This document shows, piece after piece, positions 44,286 through 56,796 of a stretch of 64,000 bases of DNA. The notes below the pieces were generated by a model. That model saw only the letters and a list, made by a program, of their open reading frames with translations. It searched no databases and was not told where the DNA came from. Every line of letters begins with the position of its first letter. The first letter of the stretch is position 1. Origin of the DNA: Synanceia verrucosa (taxonomy: Eukaryota; Chordata; Actinopteri; Perciformes; Synanceiidae); the NCBI GenBank assembly GCA_029721515.1, contig CM056565.1, positions 1,080,398 through 1,144,397 on the forward strand, given 5' to 3'. The position numbers and the translations under genes were made by a program.

Positions 44286-45899
44286 GTTCAATGCTCGGGC
44301 GCTGCTGCTGTGATCACTGGTGTTATGCTGAGCTCTGTTTTTCTTTTTTGTGTGCGTGTGTTTATGAATGTGTGTTTGTGTGTGCGTGCGCGCGCGTATG
44401 TGTGAGTGCTCCCAGACGGATTTTTTAAAATGTATTTTCAGACACAAATTGAATTATGTGAGTTGACAAATGTGCTGTGCTGCATTTTGTGTGCAAAGTA
44501 TACATATATGGAAAATAAATTGAGAGTTTCTGGAGATTTGTTTGCCGATGAATGTTCCATTAGTTGATTCGTGTTTTTAATGTCTTTTCAATGGTATTAC
44601 TTCTCATACATGCCCAAGACATGTATGAACACAGCTATGCAAAACAAAGCAAAACATAATAAGCCTATTTGGAATATTTTCATCAATTATATGTTTGTGA
44701 TAGTTTGGACTGAGCGACTTCAGGTACCTGTCAGAAAAGGCTGTCTGATAGCAAACTGAACTTACGCTGATCTAGATTCGGTTTGTGTTGGTCCTGTCCT
44801 CAGCAGTGCATTGCTTTGCATCTGTGCAGTAACTTCTGTCTGCAGGGGGCATGGTGACCGCCTTCTACTGTAGAGAATGCAGTAACTATGGATAAGACCT
44901 CATGCAACCACTACTCAAAGCGATCAGTTAAAGGTTGTGAAACCTGTATTTTTCAGTGTGACAGTTCACTTGTCTCAACTGGAGTTAGACAGTCATCAAC
45001 AGTGGTGCCCTCTGTTCTCTGTGAGCAAATGATGAACATGTTCAAGGGCGTTCTTTATTTCTTCAGTCAAAGTCCCCTCCCCCATTTCATAGATGGTGTA
45101 CAAAGTGCTGACTAAACAGCATTTCTTCCTGCAATGGAAGTTAGGGGTGGGCCAAGTGTTAAAATTCTCCAAACGCCATTGTTGTCAATATATTCATTCC
45201 AGTGTGTGTGGTGCAGCCCTGTATTACCTAAGGTCAATGTACATGCACAGTACATATTTTTATGTTTGGTATAAAAAGATATATAAAACACTTCATCCCT
45301 TGACATAGTTTCTTTGTGTCCTTTGTTGTTGTCGTTGTTTTCCATTGCCTGTGTGTGTGTGTGTGTGTGTGTGCGCCATTAAGCATGCTTCAGATGTGTG
45401 AGCACACTCAGCCATCACAACAGCACAGAGCCATGATATTACAATTAGCCCAGGTGTCCATGGGGTGATGGGAGCTTTCATTAATTACATTAAGGGAGCA
45501 AGGTTCGACAGGCCATGGTTAAAACAGCATATTCTACCTCATGGCACTTCCTCCTTTATTCTGCTGATGAAAATGTGTCTTTGCTTTTGCAAGGACACAT
45601 TTTCAAATTAAATGCAGCTGAATAAAAATGATGGAGCCATTCATGAAAACAGTCATATTTTCTGTGTTTAGCCACTAAACTGTACATATTCATTGAATGG
45701 CAGCATATTTGAGGATGGTCTTCCTTCTGTGCAGGACAGCCTTTACCTCTGTACAGCTCATGCTCTGAATGTTTCCCATGCATTCAACAACTGTAGCTTC
45801 TTGTGTCCTTGAAAAAGAAGGTAGTACAATGTCCTGGGCCATATATCATACAATTAACAATTGAGTGCCAAGAACATATATTTCTGTCCTTTTAAATAG
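44286..45899. other. No recognisable gene; (TG)n at 45349-45373
   Basis: Intergenic sequence with a short TG microsatellite. Scattered short frames have no recognised product. Confidence 0.4.
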
Positions 45900-46335
45900 A
45901 ATGCTTGAGTGCCATAAATGTGTATCTTTTTCTTTTTTTTGGCAGCAGGTCACTGATCGCAGGCTCCCACAGCCTGTGAGTAATTTTGGGGCTTCTGGGA
46001 TTTGCAGTCAGGACATAAAGCGACAGTATACACTATAGAGATCAAAGCAGGATTTGGAGATGATTGCAGTTAGAGAGCAAAACAAACAGAATCTGGACAA
46101 AAAGTGGTGATTTTGGTGAAACAGGCCTATACACTACCTCTGATAAAACAAGAATGGAGCTGAATTTTTTTTCATGATGAAATTGAGAATCTCTTCTTTC
46201 ATTTGAGCTATTCAGCGTTTTCAGAGTCAGAGTGCAAAATATTCTGTGCATAATGAAAGATGACTCAAAATGACCAAAAATGCTGGCACAAGGCACTTTC
46301 AGTTTTTAAAAAAGGGCTAGCACTCAATGAGTTAA
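45900..46335 (+). mobile_element. MITE-like repeat with GAGTGCCA ends (copy 2, longer)
   Basis: Left end ATGCTTGAGTGCCATAAATG, right end CTAGCACTCAATGAGTTAAA. The right 190 bp (GATAAAACAAGAATGG… GGCACAAGGCACTTTC) matches copies at 10637-10855 (complement) and 56050-56255. Confidence 0.6.
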
Positions 46336-47415
46336 ATGCCTTTATTCAGACTGAAAGCTAAGTATATGAATGGTTGACTATGTGCCGAGGGGATGATGAG
46401 GAAATGAAGCGCTTGTGTCCTTTGGGCTGGATGCATACTCCACAGCTCTTAACTTGGATGTGCCTCCTTCACAGTCCACACACGTTTTATATGACATTTT
46501 TGATACTCAGTTTTTGTAACTCCAATCCAGGGAAATATAACAGATGCTCAAATGTCAGCTGGAGCCACTACCTCCCATGTCACCTGACATGCACTGCACT
46601 GAGCTGATCACACAAACAATGAGTTTAAACCTTATCGGCCCCCTTGTCTCTATATATAGAGGAGATCACCAGCGGCTGGCCAGAGGATCTGTCAAGTGTG
46701 GAGATGACAGACGTCTCCAGTGCCAGAGGTTAGGATGTGACATCTCACAGGGCCCTGGCCTGAAATCTCTGGCAGCTGCCCTGCCTCATCTGCCCTTCAT
46801 CCCTCTCTCTTCCCTTCCTGTCTCCTCTTTCTGCTTCTGCTGTTGTCTTATAGATGACTTTGACAGACAACAGACTCAAATAGGGAGATAGTTCGATGTG
46901 TTGTTCTTTGGGACCCCCCCATCTCTTTCTTTTTTCGACGCACATGCCATCACTTCTTTGCATCTCTCCAGATTCAACCTGAACCTTCCTGCTTGCTCAC
47001 CAGCGTCTCACTCCGTCAAGTCAGACTCTTGTTAGTCAGAGCAGATCACTGTCACATCCAGCTCAGTGTTTCCGTGTGATATCTTCAAAACAACATCATG
47101 TCATCACCAAGAAGAAACAATTCATTGTTTTGTTTTTATTTTGACAATGAAAATGCTATGTCAATTTCTACGCCTTCCTTTGTTGAGAAAATTGTGTTTA
47201 CATGTTTTATTGAAACAGTCATGGATCAAAACAGCCAAAGTCAAGATAATCTTATTTGTTTTCAACAAACAGATAATGAATGTTAAATTATTGTAAGCCG
47301 AGTAGTATAAGCATCTTTACTCTCTTTCAAATGTTGCTGGACAATCAGGATGTATTCCCAATATTTGCAAACCCTAAAAGTATATAAGGCACCCTCTTTA
47401 AATTATTGTTAAATT
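46336..47415. other. No recognisable gene
   Basis: Intergenic sequence. Short frames show no domain. No repeat family recognised. Confidence 0.4.
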
Positions 47416-47427
47416 GGAAGACACTCT

Positions 47428-47763
47428 GGGGCGGTTAGCACTGTCGCCTCACAGCAAGATGGTACCGGGTTCGAATCCTGGGCCCGGTGCCTTTCTCTGT
47501 GGAGTTTGCATGTTCTCCTCATGTCCGTGTGGGTTCTCCCCGGGTACTCTGGCTTCCTCCCACCATCCAAAAACATGCATGGAGATTAGGTTAATTGGTT
47601 AATTTAAATTGACTGTAGGTGTGAGTGGTTGTCTGTCTCTATGTGCCCTGCAATGAGGTGGCGACTTGTCCAGGGTGTACCCTGCCTTTCACCCTAAGAC
47701 AGCTGGGATAGGCTCCAGCCCCCCCTCGACCCTATGAGGATAAGTGGGAGATACTGGATGGAT
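47428..47763 (+). mobile_element. tRNA-headed SINE with 12-bp target duplication
   Basis: Flanked by perfect 12-bp repeats GGAAGACACTCT (47416-47427, 47764-47775), the signature of LINE-machinery insertion. Partly deleted A box, then a B box GGTTCGAATCC (47469-47479), a central region, and a tail GATAAGTGGGAGATACTGGATGGATGG-type with GGAT repeats. It would be copied by RNA polymerase III and mobilised by a LINE (family knowledge). About 336 bp. Confidence 0.85.
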
Positions 47764-47844
47764 GGAAGACACTCTCAAGTTTCTAGTGCGTAAGTCCCAG
47801 TTTTTGGCTGGGAAACCGTTTACCTGGTGCAGTAGGAGGACTTA

Positions 47845-48372
47845 AAAAGAACTAGTTCAGTTCATATACAGTATATGAAAATGAACTAATTCACGTTAAT
47901 TTGTTACCTTTTTTTAAATAAATCAGGCACTATGTTACTCAATAGAACCTCTTCTTAACCATTCATAAGCTGTAAATCATTACCACTCCTAAAGTAATCA
48001 AATTATCGTATCAATAAAAAAATCACAGGCATAGCTCAGCGGCACTAACTCAGTGTCAGCACCGGACTAGCTCAGCGGCACCAACTTTTTTTTAATATTG
48101 TTTAACCTTTATTTTGCCAGGTAAGTACTGGACTGTCACAGTAATCGTCATAGTATTTGCCATAAAAAGTGTTGTAAAACCTGAAAACGACTTTCGATCG
48201 CGAGAGTTTACAAATGAACGTGAATGGTGCATTCTCGCCAGAGTGAATGCCGCCCCCGTTCACCTTCAAGATTTGAAAACTGAGCTGTTCAGTTCAACGT
48301 TCACTGAAAATATGAATGGGTTCAGTGAACGGTGTTCATTGAATGCGTTCATGCACAACACTGGCCATACCA
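47845..48372. mobile_element. hAT-like MITE (tentative)
   Basis: Subterminal GTTCA/TGAAC motifs at both sides (AGAACTAGTTCAGTTCAT on the left, GGTTCAGTGAACGGTGTTC on the right) and a CACAACACTGG right end resemble the hAT-like repeat at 58628-59712. Exact ends and target duplication not established. Confidence 0.35.
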
Positions 48373-49255
48373 TACCATAGATGTTAAACAAGCGGCAAAC
48401 ACTGTGCCATAAAACTCTTCCAGTATAAATAAAATAGAGTCAGTGAGTTTTTTTTTTCTAACAAGTTTTATTGAATTTTTCAAAAAATAACAAAAAGATC
48501 CAACATTCTGCCATTCTGACATCAAACCCTATCACAAAGCTCCAAAGAGAGCAGAACAGAGTGGGTACAGTGAAACTTAACAGTGTCCCTACAAATAGGT
48601 GGCAGAAAGAAAAAACACAAGTAGATAAGTTTAAAAAGCATACAAGATAATCATGGAGGCACAGGATACCGTTCAGAATTTTAACTACGACACAAACATA
48701 TCCTCCTATGAGCTCAGTCCAGTTGTCATTGGCCATTTTGTTGAGCTTTGGCCCCTCATAACCAGCTGGGTCAGTTCTTTAGGCAGGTAATAGAACAAAT
48801 CAGCCTTTCAATATTGCACTCACTTACTTGTGATGGAGAACTCCGAAAATTTCTCTATACCACAAGGTGGCAATAGGGGGTTTATCTTTAATCCATTTAA
48901 TCAAAAAACACCTTCTAGCTAGTGACAGGAGCTTATCACAAGGTTTAAATTGTAAATGTGTCAGAATCAAATTTTTAGAGGGGAGACCAAGGATAAAAAG
49001 GTCAGAGTCCCTTTTCACTGCCACCTGGAAAATGCTACTTAATTCTTGGGAAATTGTCCCCCAAAATTTTTAATTAGTCTACACTGCTAAAAGTAGCAAA
49101 AATAGGTACCAACCTCTCTTTGACACTTAATACACAGAGGTGAGGTTTTATAGTCCATTTCATGTAGAATATGAGGGGTTAGATGCAGACGGTGTAGTAT
49201 TTTGTACTGCATCTCTCTTAGTCTATTACAAGTAAAGGTAGACCTTGACTAGGGC

Positions 49256-50790
49256 TGTAACGGTACACTAACTCAAGATTCGATTTGTATCATGATTTTT
49301 GACCCACAGTTTGATACACCCCACAATTTTTCTTTAAATTGAAAAAGCATTTTATTTAAAACACTAATCTAAAAAAATATGTCATCATCTTTGAATATGG
49401 TATTTGGCTCCTTGAGGAGTTAAGTGTTATAATCAGAGTATGAGATCATGTGTGATGGTCTCAGTTAAACTGTAAATCAGAGTAGTCCTCAGTGAAGTCA
49501 GCTGTTATCCAGCAACAGTCAAGATGCAGCGACAGAGCTCCAGATCCCACGTGACTTTGTTTACACTGCCATTTTGGCAGTAAAATCCCAGTGAATTTAT
49601 GCCTTTGGAGTTTTAAATCACAAGACATGACTATATGCACAAGTTAGTACTAAAGACTAAATATCTCTGACCCTTATCATGTCCTCAGTATAATTTTACG
49701 AATCTTGAAAAGGTTTAGTAGTTGTTGTAGATGTTTTAAAGTCTCTTCTCTCGTGAATCATATTGTAGCGAACCTGCTTTCTGTTGTATCTGTTCAAGTG
49801 TTCTGTGGTTATTGACTGGTTTATGTCTGAATGTGTATGGGTTTAAGGCTGGAATGTGATTGGGGGAGGAGCGAGGGGGCAGGAAGTGGGTGAAGACGGT
49901 CAGTTTTTGGGGCTGAAGTTGTATGTTGTTGTGTTGGCATGGTTACAGTCACCGTTAATGTTCCGGCAATAAAAAGACATTTTGCTAACTAACATTGTCA
50001 TCCCTTCAACATGTCCTGGCAGACGCTACAATATTACTAGAAATCACACAATGCTCTGTTCCTTGCTGTAATCACAAGCACAGACATGCACTGAGTTTTA
50101 TCTGAAGGAAGATTGTAACGACTCTGCAGACAAACATTTTTATGCTGTGTTTGATTGTTGCTGTGTGAACAACGGCAAGCACCGCAAAATCCACACCATA
50201 ATACCTTGGTCTAACTTGTGTTTAATTAAAGTACAACCATTCAGAATCGTAATAAAATCTTGTAAAATAAATCAGATATAAGTTTAATGTACACTGTACT
50301 TTGTACGTGATATAAAGTGGTCGCTGCTGGTTTCCACCGCTCTGTTTTCTTATGATCACTTCCTGCTCGTTTTATGGCAGTTATCATCTCTGTGTTCATT
50401 CAGGATCTTTGTTAATCCAGTAAAATGATCTTCTCTTTGCTCGTCCTCAGCTGTTCTGGCATCCCAGAGGACAACAGCTATCCACCATATCTCCGAGAAA
50501 TGTTTATAGGCGTTTGCAAGCAGAGAGATCCCTGGCAGAGCACTGTACTGCCAAGGTTACCTGCAAATTCCTGGTAGTTTTCCTTGGGGGTAGAATTTTC
50601 CTCGCAGTCAGTTACTGTTTATTATTATAACTAGTTTTCTGGTTTAGGCCTGTGCTTGTGCAAAACACATCTACATCAGCGGCAGCGTAAACATCATGCA
50701 GAGTGGCAGCGTCTACATCCGCTCGGCAGCTCAGATCAGCTTTCTGGTATGGAATGGGAAGTGACAGGCCTACGTATTTTAAAGTAGACT
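49256..50790. mobile_element. DNA-transposon-like insertion in L1 ORF2
   Basis: It interrupts the L1 reading frame, which resumes on both sides. Left edge CTAGGGCTGTAACGGTAC and right edge (complement) GTAGGCCTGTCACTTCCC are similar for about 12 bases, and the sequence after the left edge (ACGGTACACTAACTCAAGATTCGA) is of the kind seen in fish hAT MITEs. No clear target duplication. Carries a solo LTR. Confidence 0.45.
49764..50030 (+). mobile_element. Solo LTR, 267 bp, with 4-bp TSD
   Basis: TGTAGCGAACCTGC at left, CAGACGCTACA at right, mirrored TGTAGCG/CGCTACA ends. Flanked by ATAT (49760-49763, 50031-50034). GCAATAAAAAGAC gives a poly(A) signal on the plus strand. No internal region. Confidence 0.75.
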
Positions 50791-51292
50791 ACTAATGTCA
50801 AATATTGAAACTCATCTGTTTCTCTTGTTGGAATGTCATAAGTTCATGATCTTGATATAAATGTCCAACCACACGTATCTGTTTTTCATGCCACTTAACA
50901 AAAATACTAGAGTGGAGACCAGGGGTGAAGTCTTGATTTTTTTGTGAGGGGAGTCAAGAAAGAAGCCTGGTCACTTCGACCTGCAAATTTACAGACTCTC
51001 CACCACACTCTGACTGCGTTATAAATGATGAGGTTATTCTTGATATGCCCAGAGACTTTCTTTATATCACCAGTGATCAGGCTCCACAGAGAGGTAGGAC
51101 AGACCAAGAATCTAGACAGGACCCAGAGCTGAGATGAGCATGTAGCCACTCCCACAGGAAACGAGTGTGACATGCCCAGTTATAAAAAAGTATGGTAGGC
51201 AGAGCCAGGCCTCCCCTGTCACATGGCAATTGTAATGTTTTCAGGCTCAGTTAGGAATAATAAGTCATCAGCATACATTGCAATTTTATAGA

Positions 51293-52360
51293 CTGTAGAT
51301 TCAAGATTCAAAATTCTTTATTGTCATTATGCATGCATAACGAAATTTTGTAGAGTCTCTCAGCTTTAGGACACATAAAGGAATAAAAATAAAAATATAA
51401 AGGACATAAATATAAAATACAAAATATAAAATGTAAAACACCTGTGTTTACAGAGAAGTGATATATACAATAGAAATGCAATTTGAAATAGGAATAAAGT
51501 ATTTACAGCAAAAATGTAGTACTATTAGCAGCATACATGTGATATTTGCAGTAGCAATCTGATATTTACAGTGGAATGTGATATTGCACCCATAGTTTAA
51601 TGTTTTCAACAGAAATGTAAACTTGCAGAATGTGGGGAAGGAGTAGATAAAGTGCATCTTAGTGCAAGAACTGTTGGGCTATTGATTGCCAGCAGGGGTG
51701 GGTGTGAGAAGAAGTGTGGGGGGATGTGAAGTATAGGTGTTGAACTACAGGGGGGCTACTGCCAGGGGGGCTGTCTTTCAGTCTATTTGTCCTCGTTTTG
51801 ATGTTCCTGTACCGCTTTCCTGATGGAAGCCGTACAAACAGTATGTTGCCTGGGTGGGTGGGATCGGTTGCAATGCATCTGGCCATCCTCTGGACTCGGG
51901 CGGTATAGACTGAGTCCAGATCTGGTAGACAGTGGCCCACAATCCCCTGTGCTGTCCTCACCACCCGGGTTAAGTTTTTCTTATCCTGTGCTGTGCAGCT
52001 GCCATACCACACTGTCATACTGAGACACAGGATGCTCTCAATAGTGGCTCTGTTGAAGTTAGCAAGCAGTTGAGAAGATAGTCCAGTCCACTCCAGCTTC
52101 CTGAGAAAGAAGAGCCATTGTTGGGCCTTCTTCACCAGGTGTGAAGTGTTCACAGTCCAGGAGAGGTCAGAGGAAATGTGGATGCCCAGGAACTTGATGT
52201 TGTCCACACGATCCACTGCCTCCCCATGTATGCAGAGAGGAGCGTGTTCACTCTTCCTGGACATCCTGTAGTCCACTATGACCTCCCTTGTCTTGTTGAT
52301 GTTCAGGGCCAGATTCTTCCTGGAACACCATTGTGTGAATGGTGAATTGTTGAATTGAAT
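51293..52360 (-). pseudogene. L2/CR1-superclade LINE inserted in L1: C-terminal ORF2 and 3' end
   Basis: Minus strand, readable from about 52350: NNSPFTQWCSRKNLALN, then the long frame 52276-51659 with VDNIKFLGIHISSDLSW, LVKKAQQWLFFLRKL, FNRATIESILCLSMTVWYGS, HPGNILFVRLPSGKRYR and IKTRTNRLKDS. This is the typical post-RT tail of L2/CR1-type fish LINEs. A 3' UTR follows to TTCAAGATTCAAAATTC at 51299. 5'-truncated at about 52360. The last 205 codons remain open, so it is younger than the L1 it sits in. Confidence 0.7.
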
Positions 52361-54779
52361 TGTTATACCATGTATAGCTTGTTGCTGCCTAATAGCCTCC
52401 GCTAAAAGCTCGAGAGCCAGAGTGAAAAGCAGTGAGGACAGAGGACAACCATACCTTGTCCCTCTGAACAGTGAGAAGGGTGATGATTGTATGCCATTAG
52501 TTATTACACAAGTGACTGGAGAGCTGTACAGTGTCCTGATCCATCCAATAAAATTTTCCCCAAGCCCAAATCTCTCAACAGGGCATAAGCTTTACTATTT
52601 GTTTGTCTTGAGTGTTCTTCATGTTAGGCAACTTTCTTACATTAGAAAGAGATAGACAATTTTGTATGAAACCAGTTTAGTCTGGTTTTATAAGGGATGG
52701 CAAAAGCTTCTCCAATCTGGTTGCAAGAATTTTGGAGAGTAGTTTTCTATCAATATTGATGAGGCTGATGGGTCTGTATGAACCACAACTATCAGGTGGT
52801 TTGCCTTTTTTTAGTATGAGTGTGATATTAGCTAAGTTAAGTGTCTTGGGAAGATGTCTGTTCTCAAAAGAGTCCATAAACATATCAGTGAGTGGACCAG
52901 CTATAAGATGACTCAACTTTTTATGGAACTCTGGGCAAAAGCCATTGGGTCCAGGTGCCTTACCACCTTTTAGAGCGAACCTCTTCTGATAAGGATGGGA
53001 GAGGGACTTTGTTGAGAAAATCAGAGCTTGTTATATTCAGAGGATCACATTCAGATGAATAGAGTTTTGATGAAACTCCTTCATGATATTGTTTATGTCC
53101 CTGGTTTTGTAGTGTTTGATGTTATCATTGTCTAGCAGGAATGAAATGATATTTGCCTCAGTCCTACCCCTTGCCAGTCTTGCTAAGAGTCATCCAGGTT
53201 TATTTCCTGACTCATAGAGCCTGTGTTTTGCAAAATAGATGTTGATGCTGCTTTTTTAGTGAACAACTGGTAAAGGGCAGAGTAGGCTGCCTCTAGTTCT
53301 CTGAGAAGGATTTTAGAAGGTGTACTTTTAAAGTTAGTTGTTTTCGTAGTTTTAGTTTAGTTGTTGTATGGTGTGCTCTAAATTAAGTTGTTCTGTTACA
53401 GCAGCCTTTTTCTGAGCTGTGCTATAAGAGATAATGCATCCTCTGAGATAAGCTGTAGCAGTTTCCCACAGCAGAGAGGAGCTAACATCTTGGGTTTTAT
53501 TAGCAGAGATGAAAATGTTCCAATGGTTAATAATATATTCGATAAATGCAGGACTACTTTGCAAGATGGGTCCATCCTCCACCGGCGAGAGGCAGGGTCA
53601 TAGTAAGACTAACATGAGAATGGTCTGAAAGTGAGCGTATGCCAATTGAACACTCCTTTACCCTATTATCAAAAACTATCCTCGAAGATAAAAAAAATAA
53701 GCAATTTCTTGAAAATGTCTAGTGGGCTTTGGAGAAGAAAGTAGAATCCCTCCCCATAAGATTAACTATCCTCCACGTGTCAAACAGCTCTAGGCCTTGA
53801 CAGAACTCCCTCAGTCTTTGGCTTTTCCTGTTGGTTGAGCATGTATTAACTGAGGACTGATCAACAGAAGGGTCAAATACGCAGTTAAAATCTCCCCCAA
53901 GCACTGCATAAGGGATAGAAAATGATTGGAAATCAGAAAGCAACTTGGAGAAGAATGTAGCATCATGTGAGTTAAGCCCATATATACAACCTGTATGTTC
54001 CCCATAAGCATAGTCTGAAATAAGAATGTGGTGACCATTGTTATCTTTAACTGTTCTCTCCAGAGTGAATGGCAGACTACGGTGAATCAGAATAGCTACC
54101 CCTCTGCTCTTGCTGGGATAAGAGGAGTAAAACACCAGACCTACCCAGCTCCTTCTAAGTTTTAGATGCTCCAAGTCATTTAAGTGTGTTTCTGAAAGTA
54201 GGGCTATATTTGCTTTCTTGTTTTTCAAAAAAGAGAGGATCTTTTGTCTTTTTATTACATTATTAAACCCCTTGACATTAAGGGAGACTATTTTGAGGTC
54301 GGTCATGAGAGGACTAACAAATATTTGTGAACTGCTGGTATTAGGGAGTTTGCTAAACTGTCATGGTTTAGCAAACAAGCAGGCAGCAGTGACACATGAA
54401 ATACAAATGACTTAACCTGTTTGATGACATTAATATGAACAGAAAAATGAACTGTATGAACAAGAAAACATCCATCCCCAAACGATGAGTTGCCGTGAAA
54501 TTCCCAGCCCTGCACAGACCACCGGCATGGTCTACTGCGAGACGTAAACAAGCAACGGGGCACATGAAACCGAGTAAGAGTGCCACCAACAGAAAGAAGT
54601 CTAATCCCTCTACATCCCATACATCCCGAGCTTGAACCATGACAACAGTTTAGCAGTTTAAACAATTTAGAGTAGGCATGTATCTGGGCAGATAAGCTAG
54701 TCCACAACAACATACCTTCATGTCCGTTGTTTTACTGAAAAAGCACTGACAAAAAAAACAAAGAAAATTAAACCAGACC

Positions 54780-55625
54780 ATCCAGGAAAGCAAGTGCATC
54801 CTTGGGAGAGCGAAACGAGTGGTTTTGTCCTCTGTGACAGAAGGTCAGGGTGGCTGGGAAGCGCATAGGGAACTTTATGTCCTTTTCGATGAGTCATTCA
54901 AAGACGCCTTTGAAGGCACGTCGCATTTCCTTGACTGGGGCTGCTAGGTCCTGTCAGATGAAAATCGTTTGACCATCGTATTTCAGTGGGACTTGTTCTT
55001 TGGAATCGGCAAGGATCCTCGGCTTGTCTCTGGAGCGATGCAGCTTAATAACCACTACACGGGGTTGGTCAGGTTTAGGCGGTCCAAGAGACCTGTAAGC
55101 ATGGCCAATTTTAATGATTCCCCGCTTGGCTTCCAGGTTTAGTAAAGTAGGCAACCAGGTCTCAAAAATTTTACTGGTTGACGGCCCTGTGTGTTTTCTT
55201 TGAGGTTGTACATCAAAATATTGTCCCTGTGACTCAGTCCCTCCGTATCAGTGCACTTTTACATCAGAAAGCGTACCTTCTCCTGCAAGCCGCTTATCTT
55301 CTCTAGACTGACATGGCATCCTCTGCTGTAGAGATGCAGCTTCAGTGATGTATCTTGTGTTAGACTCGAGGCGTGTTGTCATGGTGTTGAGTGCAGCACA
55401 GAACTCTTCAAACTTACTGTCCGTCATTGCAGATATTTTCTCGATGACAGCCCGTGATATATCCATAGCAATAGCGCAGATGTCTATGCTTGGTGACACA
55501 GGCAATGTAGCTTCCATGCTAGCTAGCATTTTCTTCCTCGCTTGTTGCTCATCTGCGCACAGTTTGGTGGCAGTTTTTGTGGTCTTCTGATTAGGATTGC
55601 TGTCTTGGATATTATGAAGTAGCAA
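54780..55625 (-). pseudogene. L1 ORF1-like RNA-binding protein, broken
   Basis: Minus strand, upstream of ORF2. A first piece from 55625 has an alpha-helical region (ADEQQARKKMLASMEATL, then FCAALNTMTTRLESNTRYI), as in the coiled coil of L1 ORF1 proteins. A second piece at 55154-54954 reads IKIGHAYRSLGPP, then RVVVIKLHRSRDKPRIL and VPLKYDGQTIFI, matching the C-terminal nucleic-acid chaperone region. The central RNA-recognition part is damaged. Confidence 0.6.
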
Positions 55626-55949
55626 TTGTACGGTTGATACGTCTTAAATAGTACACATTAAGGCAAATATAGCTCATTAGTAACGGGAGCTTGGTGGCGG
55701 CCGTTTGCTCAGGGCGATTCATCATGTGACCCGAGGAGTCATTGAGGTTTAAACAAGCATGCATGTGGGAAATTAGTTGACCACAATGAGAGAAAGACTT
55801 ATGTACTAAAGGTACACAACATTTGGTACGGTAGAGGAAACAAACAAAATGCATTTATTTTCAAAACATTCTGCAATGCTCATTGGTCATAATTAAGGCA
55901 CTCAAATACTGGCATACTGTAGACAAATAAATAACATAAGTACTACTCT

Positions 55950-56255
55950 TTGAGTGCCACTGACGTATATATACGTCAAAATGTTTTTTCTGCAGGAGGC
56001 ACAAGAGGGTGCTCTTACGCAGTCTGTGTTTAGAGAGCTAAAAAAAGTGGTGATTTTGCTGAATGTGTCCTCTTTTCTGCCTCTGATAAAACAAGAACGA
56101 AACATTGTAAAAACAAAATGTTTTTTTCATGATGAAATAGAGTCTCTTCTTTCATTTGAGCTATTCTGTATTTTCAGAGACATAGTACAAAATGGCCACA
56201 AACACTGGCACAAGGCACTTTCTGTTTTAAAAAATGTCTGGCACTCATTAAGTTA
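55950..56255 (+). mobile_element. MITE-like repeat with GAGTGCCA ends (copy 3)
   Basis: Left end CTCTTTGAGTGCCACTGACG, right end TGGCACTCATTAAGTTAATG. It shares the internal block CACAAGGCACTTTCTGTTTT with copies at 10637 and 45900. Confidence 0.65.
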
Positions 56256-56405
56256 ATGATTGAGTGTGGCTGCACATGCAGCAATAAACACCATCACTGG
56301 TTACTTTGGCACAGGGTGAATCTGCAGTTGGAGGCTGACTAAATGCTCTTTGACTCACGAGTTAGTTGGCAGATTTTGGTAAATTTATTGGAAATGAATG
56401 TGGCT

Positions 56406-56788
56406 TGGGGGGGCACAGTGGTGAAGTGGTTATCACTGTCGCCTCACAGCAAGAAGGTACCGGGTTCGAATCCCGGCACGGGGCCTTTCTGTCTGTGTTT
56501 TCTGTCTGTGAGTTTGCATGTTCTCCTCATGTCTGTGTGGGTTCTTTCCAGGCACTCCAGCTTCCTCCCACCATCCAAAAACATGCATGGGGATTAGGTT
56601 AATTGGCTAATTTAAATTGACCGTAGGTGTGAATGTGAGTGTGAGTGGTTGTCTGTCTCTATGTGTCCTGTGATGAACTGGAGACTTGTCCAGAGTGTAC
56701 CCTGTCTTTCACCCTAAGACAGCTGGGATAGGCACCAGCCCCCCCCGCGACCCTATGAGAGAATAAGCAGTAGATAATGGATGGATGG
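56406..56788 (+). mobile_element. tRNA-headed SINE with 8-bp target duplication
   Basis: Complete copy: A-box-like TGGTGAAGTGGTTATC, B box GGTTCGAATCC (56463-56473), central region with GTTTGCATGTTCTCC, and a GGATGGATGG tail. Flanked by ATGTGGCT (56398-56405, 56789-56796). Confidence 0.8.
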
Positions 56789-56796
56789 ATGTGGCT

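Larger units (their letters stand above)
48740..54306 (-). pseudogene. L1 ORF2: endonuclease and reverse transcriptase, fragmented
   Basis: Minus strand. APE-type endonuclease from ATG 54306: KIVSLNVKGFNN, ALLSETHLND, SRGVAILIHRSL, VLGGDFNCVFDPSVD, to about 53720. RT follows with gaps: NLANITLILKKGKPP and SYRPISLINIDRKLLSKILA (52840-52740), GTRYGCPLSSLLFTLALE (about 52440), then across the inserted LINE to KIAMYADDLLFLTEP at about 51280-51240 (catalytic YADD). Further pieces are KWHEKQIRVVGHLYQ (about 50880) and, beyond the second insertion, NRLREMQYKILHRLHLTPH (about 49215). Endonuclease followed by YADD-type RT identifies L1/Tx1-like LINEs. Confidence 0.75.
48450..55640 (-). mobile_element. 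L1-clade LINE, near full length, split by two insertions
   Basis: Minus-strand non-LTR retrotransposon. The 3' end has a poly(A) tail (T-run at 48451-48459 on the plus strand) with CAATAAAAC just inside. ORF2 is spread over 54306-48740 and an ORF1-like region over 55625-54780. It is interrupted by another LINE at about 51293-52360 and by a DNA-transposon-like segment at about 49256-50790. Many frame changes, so inactive. Confidence 0.75.

Noticed and set aside
43771..44428. Open frames with a leucine/cysteine-rich start (MLMLCAALCAG) as a signal peptide gene
   Set aside because: Short, no continuing domain and also present in the duplicated block at 9022-9344 without support; kept only as a duplicated block.
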